Shown here: positions 44,274 to 52,756 of the stretch, in pieces
How positions within the stretch are numbered: the stretch's first letter is position 1
How the letters are laid out: every line of letters starts with the position of its first letter
Source of the DNA: Bradyrhizobium sp. ORS 285
Lineage (GTDB): Bacteria; Pseudomonadota; Alphaproteobacteria; Rhizobiales; Xanthobacteraceae
Direction of reading: 5' to 3'
Assembly (NCBI RefSeq): GCF_900176205.1
Contig: NZ_LT859959.1
Span: 6,561,001 to 6,625,000 of the forward strand
Length of the DNA stretch: 64,000 nucleotides
Notes under the pieces: model-generated
Database searches by the model: none
Seen by the model: only the letters and a program-made list of their open reading frames with translations
Told to the model about the DNA's origin: nothing
Made by a program: the position numbers and the translations under genes

Positions 44274-44596
44274 AGCATCCCGTGACTCCGGACGGGCGCT
44301 ACTTCGTGGTCCGCGGGCGCCTTTGGCGCATGGCCGATCCCAGGCTTGGGGAGACCGAGCGCTCCTTGCTGACACGGCAGCTGATGTCTGCCAGGCGCGC
44401 CGTTCGAGCGGCCAAGGCGGCGGGGGACCCGGAGGCCGAAGTCGCGGCGCACCGCGCCGTGGACCAGGCCAAGAGAGCGCTGGGGGAGCGGGGGCCGGTC
44501 TGGTGGACGGACGGCTCGCCCGATCTGAACCGCCACATGGCAAAGAACACCCCCTACGCTGCATGGTACGCTGAACCCTCTCAGTCGTGCAGGTGA
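44270..44596 (+). CDS. Conserved unknown overlapping ku
   Basis: A 108-residue protein read from TTG at 44270, overlapping the ku stop by four bases (TTGA), so it is translated with Ku. Sequence blocks KHPVTPDGRYFVVRGRLWRM and GPVWWTDGSPDLNRHMAKNT recur in proteins found next to ku/ligD in this bacterial group (from memory). Helical, Arg/Ala-rich middle; no signal or membrane segment. Function unknown; coupling suggests a part in end joining. Confidence 0.78.
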   Translation: MKHPVTPDGRYFVVRGRLWRMADPRLGETERSLLTRQLMSARRAVRAAKAAGDPEAEVAAHRAVDQAKRALGERGPVWWTDGSPDLNRHMAKNTPYAAWYAEPSQSCR

Positions 44597-44602
44597 CTTC
44601 CC

Positions 44603-45208
44603 GTGCCCCGTAAGCTGAAGACCTATCAGACCTCGCTCGGATTTTACGATCTCGCGATCGCCGCGCCCTCCATGAAGGCGGCGCTAGAGGCATGGGGCGC
44701 GGGCAGTAATCTATTCCACCAGGGGGCCGCCAAGGAGACCGAAGATCCGGACGTGGTCGCGGCCACCATGGCAAAGCCGGGCGTGGTCCTAAAGCGCCCG
44801 GCCGGATCGAGCGGCCGCTTCGCGGAACAGGCTGGCCTGCCCATCGTGGACAACGAGTCCGCCGGACCGAAGAAAGGGCGCCGTCGCGAACCGAAGCGGA
44901 GTGACGCTCCAGCGCTCAGCGTGGAAGATGCGCGCAATGCCGCTTCGGAGTTCAATCGTCAGCAGAAGAAACGCGAGGCGGAGCGCCGCAGAGAGGAGGC
45001 CGCGCGGGAGAAAGATCGCACCAGACGCGAGAAGCTGATCGCAAAAGCGCAGGCGGCCCTGGAGGCAGCGCAGCAGCAACACGAAGAACGTGCGGGGGCT
45101 CTCGATGCTGAGCGGCGTGATCTCGAGAAACGTATCGAAGCCGAGGACACGCGGTGGGCGGCCGAGAGTGAGAAGCTGCAGGAAGCGCTGCGCCGAGCAC
45201 GGGACTAG
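44603..45208 (+). CDS. Coiled-coil TolA-like protein downstream of ku
   Basis: A 201-residue protein from GTG at 44603. The N-terminus (MPRKLKTYQTSLGFYDLAIA) contains a short conserved block (SMKAALEAWGAGSNLFHQGA). The C-terminal half is a long charged coiled coil (EFNRQQKKREAERRREEAAR) that makes databases label it TolA-like. No membrane anchor is present, so it is not a genuine TolA. It lies 6 bp after the ku-coupled unknown. Probably one operon; function unknown. Confidence 0.75.
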   Translation: MPRKLKTYQTSLGFYDLAIAAPSMKAALEAWGAGSNLFHQGAAKETEDPDVVAATMAKPGVVLKRPAGSSGRFAEQAGLPIVDNESAGPKKGRRREPKRSDAPALSVEDARNAASEFNRQQKKREAERRREEAAREKDRTRREKLIAKAQAALEAAQQQHEERAGALDAERRDLEKRIEAEDTRWAAESEKLQEALRRARD

Positions 45209-45276
45209 ACTAGTCGCCGGTAGATGCAAGTCGGCTAATGGCCACGAACCAGACGTGGCGCAGACTACTCGGACTG

Positions 45277-45301
45277 GACCGCTTTTGACCCCGAGCGGAC
45301 A
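45277..45301. repeat. Intergenic repeat fragment
   Basis: Reads GACCGCTTTTGACC then CCGAGCGGACA, matching the end of the fuller copy at 47886-47999 (GACCGCTTTTGACCCAGAGC). Confidence 0.55.
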
Positions 45302-45325
45302 CCGATCTCATCGATGCGGATTTGT

Positions 45326-45967
45326 TCAAGTTGAATAGCCGATCTGAGCGATATCCTCACCGAGTGAAGCTGGAGCGATTGTTGGATTGATAGCAGCAAC
45401 GATTTCATCCGTCAGCACACGATGCTCGTACACCGCGATCACGGCTTGTGAAGGCACGTCTCTTTCGTAGTATTCAGACGCCCATCGCCGGTACGTTTCA
45501 GGCGAACGATCAAGTATTGATAGCAGACGCGCCGAGCCATCGCTGTCTCCGGATGATGCTAGCTCAGTTGCTGCACTGGACCAAGCAGGCGACTCAAGAA
45601 GGCGCCACATGCAAAATGTGACAAACTCCGGCGAAAACGCAGGCTCACTGCAACAAGATGCGAACTGGCTAGGCAGATCGCGATAGAACTGCTGACCTGG
45701 TAATCTTAGGGACGCTACGACCGACCCGTGATCAAAGCCTTTGATGAATGCACCATGAGAATTGAACAATACGAAAAATTCGTCGCCTTGGCCATTCCGC
45801 ATTGAGCCCATCATTTCTCCCGCGGCCCAATTGGCGTTGAAAGAGTAGTAACGGTACTCCCAGTCAGGGCAGATGATTGCATCAAGCATCGCGACTGATT
45901 GAAGCAGCCGCTTCAATGAGACGATGTCAGGCAGATGATGCATGTCTCTTGTAGATGGTCCTGGCAT
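45326..45967 (-). CDS. Unknown soluble protein
   Basis: A 213-residue protein (MPGPSTRDMHHLPDIVSLKR) without signal peptide or membrane segment. Blocks such as CPDWEYRYYSFNANWAAGEM and GDEFFVLFNSHGAFIKGFDH look like a conserved family that I have seen only as hypothetical, similar in style to SUKH-type immunity proteins; that comparison is weak. Slightly lower GC than the neighbours and isolated between repeat-bearing gaps, which is compatible with acquisition. Function not assigned. Confidence 0.65.
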   Translation of the reverse strand: MPGPSTRDMHHLPDIVSLKRLLQSVAMLDAIICPDWEYRYYSFNANWAAGEMMGSMRNGQGDEFFVLFNSHGAFIKGFDHGSVVASLRLPGQQFYRDLPSQFASCCSEPAFSPEFVTFCMWRLLESPAWSSAATELASSGDSDGSARLLSILDRSPETYRRWASEYYERDVPSQAVIAVYEHRVLTDEIVAAINPTIAPASLGEDIAQIGYST

Positions 45968-46020
45968 GTCTTGCCTCTAGCAAAGGGGCCGACTTGAGCT
46001 ATAGCGAATTGAGAAAGCCA

Positions 46021-46168
46021 CAGGTGCGGCCGAGTTGGCAATGTCTCCTTGTGGCCCGTACCGGCCCAATCCGGCATGCGTGCAAATGTCGGCTGTCAGG
46101 GGGCAAACCGGAAGTGCTCGGACAAAGGCAACACCGGCGCCTTTGACCCAAAGCAGACCTTTGATTCC
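46021..46168. repeat. Degenerate copy of the intergenic repeat
   Basis: Contains TCCTTGTGGCCCGTACCGGC and CTTTGACCCAAAGCAGACC, recognisable but diverged versions of the 47886-47999 repeat. The 252-bp gap 45968-46219 holds nothing else. Confidence 0.4.
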
Positions 46169-46219
46169 GACCTGAGTTCAGCCAAGATAGGGATCTAACA
46201 ATTCAGACAACCTTCACGG

Positions 46220-46990
46220 ATGAGGATTACGCCGTTGAACCTTGAACTGGACGGCAAGACAGCGCTCATTACAGCGGCCAGTGGCGGAATTGGCCGCGGC
46301 ATCGCGGTTGCACTTGCAGAGGCTGGCGTTCGTGTCGCGATTAGTGGAAGGAATCATGATGCGTTGAAGCTCGTGGCCGATTGGTTGGTATCTAGCGCTG
46401 GCGGCCGCCCAGTCATCGTGGTGGGAGACGTATGTGCGCAAGGCGGTCCAGCTCGCATTGCTGGTGAGGCGCTTGCATCATTTGGGGGCTGCATCGATAT
46501 TCTAGTCAACAACGCAGGGGGCGCCAGGCCCGTTTCAGGCGTAGCTGATGATGCCTTTTGGGACGAAGCAATGACGCTCAACTTCCTTGCGGCACGTCGG
46601 CTGACGGACCTCATCTGGCCAAAAATGAAAAGCCGCAACTGGGGTCGGATCATCAATATCTCGGGTGCGGTTGTCGCGCCGAAGCTCAACGGCGCGGCGC
46701 CGGCCAAGGCAGCGCTTGTCAGTTGGTCGAGAACATTATCATCGGAACTCGGTCCGTATGGTATCACCGTCAATACCGTCGCGCCCGGGCGCATCAATTC
46801 AAACCAAATTCAGAGATTGCATCCAACAGACCAATCGAAGGCGGACTTTATTCGGCAAAACATCCCTGCGGGCTACTTTGGAGAGCCTTTTGACATAGGT
46901 CATCTGGTGGCATTCCTCGCGTCTCCCCTGGCTCGGTATATCAACGGCGCCGCCATCCCAGTCGATGGTGGCGCGGTGCGTCGCGTATAG
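46220..46990 (+). CDS. SDR-family protein lacking the catalytic tyrosine
   Basis: A 256-residue Rossmann protein. It has the cofactor motif TAASGGIGRGIAVAL, NNAGGARP, and Ser in INISGAVVAPK. The Tyr-x3-Lys motif reads AAPAK in NGAAPAKAALVSWSR, so Tyr is replaced by Ala while Lys remains. The C-terminus has the usual GGAVRRV end. Many SDRs with this loss are inactive as oxidoreductases or work by another mechanism. Substrate unknown. No clear ribosome-binding site; the ATG at 46220 gives a normal N-terminus. Confidence 0.85.
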   Translation: MRITPLNLELDGKTALITAASGGIGRGIAVALAEAGVRVAISGRNHDALKLVADWLVSSAGGRPVIVVGDVCAQGGPARIAGEALASFGGCIDILVNNAGGARPVSGVADDAFWDEAMTLNFLAARRLTDLIWPKMKSRNWGRIINISGAVVAPKLNGAAPAKAALVSWSRTLSSELGPYGITVNTVAPGRINSNQIQRLHPTDQSKADFIRQNIPAGYFGEPFDIGHLVAFLASPLARYINGAAIPVDGGAVRRV

Positions 46991-47040
46991 GCGACGAAAC
47001 AGACCTGCCGTTGCCGATAACAAGTCTGGCTTTCAGGAAA

Positions 47041-47160
47041 GGACAGCCTGACTTGCCTTTGGGTTACTTCCGCTTGTGGCCCCAATGCTGATCTTGCACG
47101 CCGCATGCCGGCCGTCAGCTTGCGCCCCCAAACCGAAACCTGAGCGGGGCCGTTGATGGT
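47041..47160. repeat. Degenerate copy of the intergenic repeat
   Basis: Begins ACTTCCGCTTGTGGCCCCAA within 47061-47090, like the 50567 copy, then diverges. Lies between the SDR and GNAT genes. Confidence 0.4.
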
Positions 47161-47211
47161 GTCAGCCTTCAGACGACGGTGGACAAAGCCGTTTCCGAAG
47201 CGCACCTCGTG

Positions 47212-47691
47212 TCATGGCAGATCGATTGCCATAACGGTGCGCATCTTTCCTAGGTATTCGACCTCCTCGACTGGCTTCCATCCTTGCGCAGCGTAGTACG
47301 CAGGCAGTGGTCCCGACGTAAAGAGATGGACACGCTGAAAGCCCAGTGCGAAAGCACGGTTCATCATCGCCTGAATCAGTGCGCTTCCGACCCCACGCCC
47401 TCGGGACGAGTCGGTCACAAAGAGCTGAGCCATCCACGGCGAAAGCGCAGGCCGTATCGTCATCTCGCTGGCCAATAAGTTGGCCGAGCCCACGTACATT
47501 GGGCCGCGCCGGGCGACCAAAACCATTGGCAATCGGGCTGATCGGGCCGCGTTTTTCAAAAATTCTTCGTAGCCCAATGCTGTATCGTGACCGGTCAGCG
47601 CCCTCCAGTACGCGAACTGAAGCGTGGCGATTGTAGCTGACAAGACTGACGCGTCGGTCAAGCGTTCAATCTCAATAGGCGGCTCGTCCAT
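47212..47691 (-). CDS. GNAT-family N-acetyltransferase
   Basis: A 159-residue acetyltransferase. The acetyl-CoA loop is TDSSRGRGVGSALIQAMMNR (motif A). A C-terminal strand-helix (FTSGPLPAYYAAQGWKPVEE) holds the usual Tyr in YYAAQGW. Substrate unknown; no neighbour gives a clue. Intact and of normal length. It is alone between repeat copies. Confidence 0.9.
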   Translation of the reverse strand: MDEPPIEIERLTDASVLSATIATLQFAYWRALTGHDTALGYEEFLKNAARSARLPMVLVARRGPMYVGSANLLASEMTIRPALSPWMAQLFVTDSSRGRGVGSALIQAMMNRAFALGFQRVHLFTSGPLPAYYAAQGWKPVEEVEYLGKMRTVMAIDLP

Positions 47692-47885
47692 GATGAAGTG
47701 CCCTCAACCAACGTCAGGAGCATCAGTTTAGAAATTGATGAACCTATTTCCATTCACACTTTCTTACCTTCTTCGACACTTACCGATGCTGCTGCTCGGC
47801 TGCGAGTTCTGCGCAAGAAACCACCACTGCCGCGGTGAAACATCCCACTGGCCTGAAGCGGATATCGCAGCGACTGTTTCAACTG

Positions 47886-47999
47886 CTTTTGGCCCGTCTC
47901 GGACCTTCCGGCCGGCACCGGGAATGTCCGCTTTCAGGTTTCAACCGGAAGCAAGTCGTCGGACCGTCGAAAGACCGCTTTTGACCCAGAGCGGACATG
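47886..47999. repeat. Full copy of the intergenic repeat
   Basis: Runs from GGCCCGTCTCGGACC through GAATGTCCGCTT to GACCGCTTTTGACCCAGAGC. It shares most positions with 50567-50666 and shorter pieces at 45277, 46021, 47041, 49742 and 50944. The rest of the gap 47692-48084 is without a gene. Confidence 0.7.
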
Positions 48000-48084
48000 T
48001 CGCCTTGCGGATACGGATGTCGTCATACGCCGTGCCTTTGTTGTGCTACAAGATGGCAATTCCAACCTACTCGTCGCGGTGCAA

Positions 48085-49701
48085 GTGATTCGCCTGACCG
48101 AAATCAAGTTACCGCTGGATCATCCGGCTGAAGCAATCAAGAAGGCGGCCGCCGCTCGGTTGCGCATACCGGTGGAGCATCTGCTCTCGTGCGCGATATT
48201 CCGGCGCGCCCATGACGCACGTAAAAAGTCCGATATCGCGCTGGTCTATTCGCTCGATGTCGAGGTGAGGGACGAAGCGGCCGTGCTGAAGCGCTTCGCA
48301 AAGGACAAGGATGTTGTTCTCGCTCCAGATATGACTTACCGGTTTGTCGCTCGCGCGCCCGAAAGCGTGCGCGTGCGGCCGCTCGTGATCGGAGCCGGGC
48401 CTTGTGGACTCTTCGCGGCGCTTGTGCTTGCCCAGATGGGCTTTCGGCCGCTCATTCTGGAGCGCGGCAAAGTGGTGCGGGAGCGCACCAGGGACACTTG
48501 GGCGCTATGGCGCCGCTCTGTGCTTGATCCAGAATCGAACGTGCAATACGGCGAGGGTGGCGCGGGAACGTTTTCCGATGGCAAGCTCTACAGCCAGGTC
48601 AAGGATCCGCGCCACCTCGGCCGCAAGGTGCTGACCGAGTTTGTCAAGGCGGACGCGCCATCTGAAATTCTCACCGAAGCTCACCCCCATATCGGGACTT
48701 TCCGCCTCGTGAAGATGGTGGAGAACATGCGGGCCACGATCGAAGGGCTTGGTGGGGAATACCGTTTCAAGAGCCGCGTTGCGGATTTCGATATCGAGAC
48801 GTCCAGCAACGGTGAGCGGCGCATCCGTGGCGTAATATTGTCCGACGGTGAGCGCATCGCAGCAAGCCATGTAGTGCTCGCGATCGGCCACTCGTCGCGC
48901 GATACTTTCCAGGTTCTGGCGGATCGCGGGGTCCACGTGGAGGCGAAGCCGTTCTCAATCGGCTTCCGGATCGAGCATCCGCAGTCTGTTATTGATGCGG
49001 CGCGGTTCGGCGCTCGCGCGGGGCATCCTGTTCTGGGCGCCGCGGATTACAAGCTTGTCCATCATGCCTCCAATGATCGCGCCGTTTACAGTTTCTGTAT
49101 GTGTCCGGGCGGCACAGTGGTCGCAGCAACGTCCGAGCCTGGACGTGTGGTCACCAATGGCATGAGCCAGTATTCACGCGCCGAGCGCAACGCCAACGCG
49201 GGTATCGTGGTCGGGATTACCCCGCGCGATTTTCCGGGCGGGGCGCTGGCGGGGGTCGATTTCCAACGGCGCTGGGAGTCGGCGGCGTTTGTTGCGGGGG
49301 GCAGCACTTACGCGGCGCCGGGGCAGCGTGTCGGCGATTTCCTTGCCGGCGTACCGTCAACGTCGCTCGGCAGCGTTATCCCGTCCTACAAGCCAGGCGT
49401 TACACCGGCTGACCTTTCTGCGTGCTTGCCCGACTATGCGATCGCGGCGATCCGCGAGGCGCTCGTTGTGTTCGGCCGCAGGATCCGCGGTTTCGATATG
49501 GGGGATGCGGTTCTTACCGGCGTGGAGACACGCACGTCTTCCCCCATTCGCATCACGCGCGACGACACGTTCCAGAGCCTCAACACCAGAGGGCTGTTTC
49601 CCGCCGGCGAGGGCGCCGGCTATGCCGGCGGAATTCTCTCCGCCGGCATCGACGGCATCAAGATCGCGGAAGCGGTGGCGAAGAGCATAGTCGCCGACTG
49701 A
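48085..49701 (+). CDS. FAD-dependent dehydrogenase (COG2509-like)
   Basis: A 538-residue flavoprotein. A ~100-residue N-terminal domain (VIRLTEIKLPLDHPAEAIKK) precedes the dinucleotide-binding motif VIGAGPCGLFAALVLAQMG. Then come NVQYGEGGAGTFSDGKLYSQ and the C-terminal FAD-binding end FPAGEGAGYAGGILSAGIDG. This matches the uncharacterised FAD-dependent dehydrogenase family COG2509; substrate unknown. The start is probably GTG at 48085 (VIRLTEIK); an upstream ATG at 48043 adds unconserved residues. Intact. Confidence 0.87.
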   Translation: MIRLTEIKLPLDHPAEAIKKAAAARLRIPVEHLLSCAIFRRAHDARKKSDIALVYSLDVEVRDEAAVLKRFAKDKDVVLAPDMTYRFVARAPESVRVRPLVIGAGPCGLFAALVLAQMGFRPLILERGKVVRERTRDTWALWRRSVLDPESNVQYGEGGAGTFSDGKLYSQVKDPRHLGRKVLTEFVKADAPSEILTEAHPHIGTFRLVKMVENMRATIEGLGGEYRFKSRVADFDIETSSNGERRIRGVILSDGERIAASHVVLAIGHSSRDTFQVLADRGVHVEAKPFSIGFRIEHPQSVIDAARFGARAGHPVLGAADYKLVHHASNDRAVYSFCMCPGGTVVAATSEPGRVVTNGMSQYSRAERNANAGIVVGITPRDFPGGALAGVDFQRRWESAAFVAGGSTYAAPGQRVGDFLAGVPSTSLGSVIPSYKPGVTPADLSACLPDYAIAAIREALVVFGRRIRGFDMGDAVLTGVETRTSSPIRITRDDTFQSLNTRGLFPAGEGAGYAGGILSAGIDGIKIAEAVAKSIVAD

Positions 49702-49741
49702 CGTCCAGGAGAGCCGGTCCGACGACTGCCTATCGGTATCT

Positions 49742-49766
49742 GCTATTGACCCGTTGCGGACATTGC
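49742..49766. repeat. Short fragment of the intergenic repeat
   Basis: TATTGACCCGTTGCGGACATT resembles the TTTTGACCCAGAGCGGACAT end of the 47886 copy. Confidence 0.4.
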
Positions 49767-49874
49767 TGATTTGAACGAAGCTGTTAACTCGGCTCGAAAG
49801 AGGTTCCGCCATCCTAACGGAGCCTGAGGTGAGATTTCGCTACTGGGAGGCTTCCCCTGATACGCTTTGCAGCG

Positions 49875-50555
49875 GTGGCATCGGCGGCGATTCTCTTGAC
49901 GAGCGCCACGGCTTTCGCTTGGCCTCCCTACTCGTTTTCGGACCACCCGTCGCAAGATGGCCGGTGTGTCGGCGACAATGGTGGCGGCGATCTTGATCGC
50001 TCCGAGAAGGCTTGTCTGGAACAGGTTGGCGAATTGGCCCAGCGCGTCGGTCCTGGTTTGCAGTTGAAGTTCAGGAACGGAAAGACAAGAATCTATCTGA
50101 ACGAGGAAACCAAGTGTGAGAGCAACGACGCTGACGGCTGCGTCAAATATCAGCTGACGGGGTATTTTCCCGAGCACGACCTTATTTTGATCGAGGTTGA
50201 TTACTGGGAGGGCGCGAGTTGGCTCCTCGTGCGAGCCAACACGGGTGAGGATGCAGAAATCGTTGCGCCTCCACACTATTCGCCGGACAGGCGCTGGCTG
50301 GCATCCGTCGCCTCGGGTGAGGGTCCCTCCGGACCCCCTAACGGAATGGACGTAGTCCCGACCATACCCAATTCATCCATCAAGGAGTGGCACTACCGCA
50401 CTCCGGATGATGGGCAATGGCTCTATGAATTTGCTGGCTGGGAGGGAAACACTCGTGTCAAACTTCTTGCATCATCACTGAGAGCGCCTCAACGAAGCAT
50501 CCCGACCTCTATTGAGCGCCGGAATGGCGAATGGCATCTGAGAGAGCCACGATGA
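49875..50555 (+). CDS. Unknown exported protein
   Basis: A 226-residue protein with a signal peptide (ASAAILLTSATAFAWPP). The listed start is GTG at 49875, but the frame continues upstream to a CTG at 49857 (IRFAAV...) preceded by GGGAGG, which would give a better signal peptide. The mature part has Cys pairs (DGRCVGDN, EKACLEQV, TKCESNDADGCVKYQL), suggesting disulfides in the periplasm. No family recognised. A full intergenic repeat follows the stop. Confidence 0.7.
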   Translation: MASAAILLTSATAFAWPPYSFSDHPSQDGRCVGDNGGGDLDRSEKACLEQVGELAQRVGPGLQLKFRNGKTRIYLNEETKCESNDADGCVKYQLTGYFPEHDLILIEVDYWEGASWLLVRANTGEDAEIVAPPHYSPDRRWLASVASGEGPSGPPNGMDVVPTIPNSSIKEWHYRTPDDGQWLYEFAGWEGNTRVKLLASSLRAPQRSIPTSIERRNGEWHLREPR

Positions 50556-50566
50556 GAAACGCGGGC

Positions 50567-50666
50567 GACTTCCGCTTGTGGCCCGTCTCGGACCTGCCGG
50601 CCCGCACCGGGAATGTCCGCTCTCGGGGTTCAACCGGAACTAAGTGGCCGGAGCACCGAAAAGCTG
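50567..50666. repeat. Full copy of the intergenic repeat
   Basis: Contains GGCCCGTCTCGGACCTGCCG, CACCGGGAATGTCCGCTCTC and TTCAACCGGAACTAAGTGG; clearly homologous to 47886-47999. Confidence 0.7.
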
Positions 50667-50707
50667 CCTGACCCACTGATGACACTCCCTCCGTTGAAGG
50701 CATAAAC

Positions 50708-50917
50708 GTGGAACGTCCTTTGGCTGAACAAATGGTCCGCGAGATACTCGCCATGGGAGCGAGCCTCAATCGCCTGAACGATCTAATCGAAACCCATGTC
50801 GCGGAGGAAGACGTGAGAATACAGCTCAAGACAGCTCTCGGAGAGGCGATGGGCAGCGGAGCAATATTGCTGCTGGCCATGGTAGGCCGACACCCTGATC
50901 TTGATCCAGACAGATAG
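50708..50917 (+). CDS. Small unknown protein
   Basis: A 69-residue protein read from GTG at 50708, with GAAGG about nine bases upstream. Sequence: MERPLAEQMVREILAMGASL, a helical middle, and an end in GRHPDLDPDR. The pattern resembles small alphaproteobacterial unknowns ending in HPDLDPD (from memory). No membrane segment of note. Function unknown. Confidence 0.6.
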   Translation: MERPLAEQMVREILAMGASLNRLNDLIETHVAEEDVRIQLKTALGEAMGSGAILLLAMVGRHPDLDPDR

Positions 50918-50943
50918 CGTCGGCTGATACGCGGCGACCACCC

Positions 50944-51000
50944 AGGTCCGCTTTCGGCTTGTCTCGGCCTTTCGACCTGCGCGAACGATGTCAGCTTCAA
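50944..51000. repeat. Partial copy of the intergenic repeat
   Basis: GGTCCGCTTTCGGCTTGTCTCGGCCTTTCG-like stretch, diverged. No gene in 50918-51178. Confidence 0.4.
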
Positions 51001-51178
51001 CGGCTAATTCGGGCGTGGCATTTCGCTGGAGCTGAGCACCCGTCTTCGAGGCGAAGCTGGCGCCTGAAGATGGAGTTGGCATGTGACGGGTCGCGTCATT
51101 TGGTCGGGGCGACAATTAGGTCGGCTTAGAAGCGGAGCGGACGCCGAGAAAACTTGTAACACGGGTAGATCCAAGGCG

Positions 51179-51440
51179 CTATTCGGGCACGCACTCTGGG
51201 CAGGTGTCCCCTAGCGAATCCAGGACCTCGCGGACCTCCGCGAGGGCTTTGTCAGGCGAGATGCCGTCCGGAGGGTCCAGACGGGCAATATCGACTGCGC
51301 GCTGGCGCGCGCGGGTCCGCCCGGTCCCTAGCCCAACCGTGCTCCTCACATTCGTGGATGGCTCCAGCCTCTTGCAGGACGTGGATGGCCCAGCCCCTCA
51401 GACTTCGGATTGCAGGTCTTCGTTCGGTCGTTGTCAGCAT
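51179..51440 (-). pseudogene. Small conserved gene with one frameshift
   Basis: The first frame gives MLTTTERRPAIRSLRGWAIH and IHECEEHGWARDRADPRA. The continuation ARLDPPDGISPDKALAEVRE to GDTCPECVPE is in another frame ending at 51179. The switch lies in a GCGCGCG tract near 51310, and the 262-nt span equals 87 codons plus one base, so a single inserted base explains it. Could be a sequencing error or a real inactivation. Conserved Cys pair (CPEC) at the end; function unknown. Confidence 0.7.
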
Positions 51441-51560
51441 CGAAATCACTCCACCAGGACGAATCCTCCCGCCCGCCTGCTCGTTCCGCTCGGTCAGCAT
51501 GCAGCAGGGATTCGCAACCATCAGAGCTCGCGTTGGTCCAGGTGTTGCGGGCCTCAAGAC

Positions 51561-52295
51561 CTAGCCCAACGGCCAAGGGTCCTCTTTCGGACCGGTCGCT
51601 ACGATCCGCAGCGCGCCGTCTGGTAAAGGCCGCTGCAGCGCCTTGGCCTCGTCCCACGGGCCGCGCAGCCAGGCGTCGAATTCCTCGGATCTAGTCAGGA
51701 TCACCGGCATCGCCTTCGGGTGCACGGCGCCGACCTCGGTGTTCGGCTCGCAGGTCATAAAACCATACACGTCGATCGTGACTTTGCCCTCCTTGGCTTT
51801 GCGAACTGATGTCCAGGTCGTCCAGAGGCCGGCGAACGCCAGGAGAGGCCTGCTCTCGTCGGCGGCGAACCAGACGGGCACCTTCTTGCCGTCAATCGTG
51901 TCGTACTCGGAGAATGAGGTGAACGGGACCAAGCACCGGTGGTCGGGGCCGAGCCAGCGCTTCCAGTGTGCGCTGTTGACGTTGCGGATGTTGGTCGTCC
52001 CGCTGTCCGGCTCCAGGCGCAGCAGATCCTTGAAATCGACTGTCTTGCCCTTGGCCTCAAGCTTCTCGGCGCGCTTCTTGGTGACGTCCATGAGCGCCTT
52101 CGCGGATGACGGCATGCCCCACCTGGCCATCGCGAGTTCCGGCCCGGAGGTCGAGTTGCGGACGATCGGCGCCGGGTAGTCGGGGAAGATGCCCGGCATG
52201 GACGGCAGATTGCCGGTCCGGTCGTTCCCCTGCTGCACTCCGAACAGCCGCCGGATGGCATCGGCGTTCTTGGTCATCGAGTAGAGATTGCACAT
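51561..52295 (-). CDS. SOS response-associated peptidase (SRAP / YedK-HMCES family)
   Basis: A 244-residue protein. The catalytic Cys2 is in [10 protein letters not shown]. Active-site residues are visible as Asn in [10 protein letters not shown], Glu in [10 protein letters not shown] and His in [15 protein letters not shown] proteins form a protected thiazolidine cross-link with abasic sites in single-stranded DNA. Complete, unlike the broken paralogue at 18020-18665. It is divergent in sequence from that copy ([19 protein letters not shown]), so not a recent duplicate. It may work with the repair genes of the window. Confidence 0.95.
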   Translation of the reverse strand: MCNLYSMTKNADAIRRLFGVQQGNDRTGNLPSMPGIFPDYPAPIVRNSTSGPELAMARWGMPSSAKALMDVTKKRAEKLEAKGKTVDFKDLLRLEPDSGTTNIRNVNSAHWKRWLGPDHRCLVPFTSFSEYDTIDGKKVPVWFAADESRPLLAFAGLWTTWTSVRKAKEGKVTIDVYGFMTCEPNTEVGAVHPKAMPVILTRSEEFDAWLRGPWDEAKALQRPLPDGALRIVATGPKEDPWPLG

Positions 52296-52315
52296 CGTCA
52301 GGTCTCCGGAGCGGC

Positions 52316-52747
52316 CTAGCGGGGGCGCCGCGCCAGTTGTACCAGCGTCGCAGTCGGCCGGCGATTAGCCCCCGCGCACCGACTGCACCGGAGCCGGCCA
52401 GCCAAGTCGTGGACAAAGGTGGTCGGCGGATGGCGCAGCGTGACCAAGTCGACCTCCCGCCGCGCCTTGCAGCGGGAACACTCGATCTCGAGCCACGGAT
52501 AGCCGCCGTTGATCGCCTGGTCGAGCGCTGGCGACGGGTCGACCGGGCCGCCGTTGGCCCATATCCGCTCGTTCCAGCTTTCGCAGAGAAGCCTATCGGC
52601 CTTGCGGATCAGCGCCTCGCCCTCGGCCCGTGCTTCGGCGGCCTGATCGGCAAGGATGGTCGTCATCGCCCGAGCCCGGCCGATTTCCTTCTGCAGCGCC
52701 TTGCGGTCGCCTCCGCTAAGCGGCGTCGGGTGACGCTTGGGCGCCAT
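52316..52747 (-). CDS. Unknown zinc-ribbon protein
   Basis: A 143-residue protein. The helical N-terminus ([20 protein letters not shown]) is followed by two Cys pairs ([14 protein letters not shown] and [15 protein letters not shown]) that form a probable four-Cys zinc ribbon. It lies 20 bp upstream of the SRAP gene on the same strand and 9 bp after the next zinc-ribbon gene, so the three form an operon. Possible nucleic-acid binding; function unknown. Confidence 0.78.
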   Translation of the reverse strand: MAPKRHPTPLSGGDRKALQKEIGRARAMTTILADQAAEARAEGEALIRKADRLLCESWNERIWANGGPVDPSPALDQAINGGYPWLEIECSRCKARREVDLVTLRHPPTTFVHDLAGRLRCSRCAGANRRPTATLVQLARRPR

Positions 52748-52756
52748 ACAGGGGGC

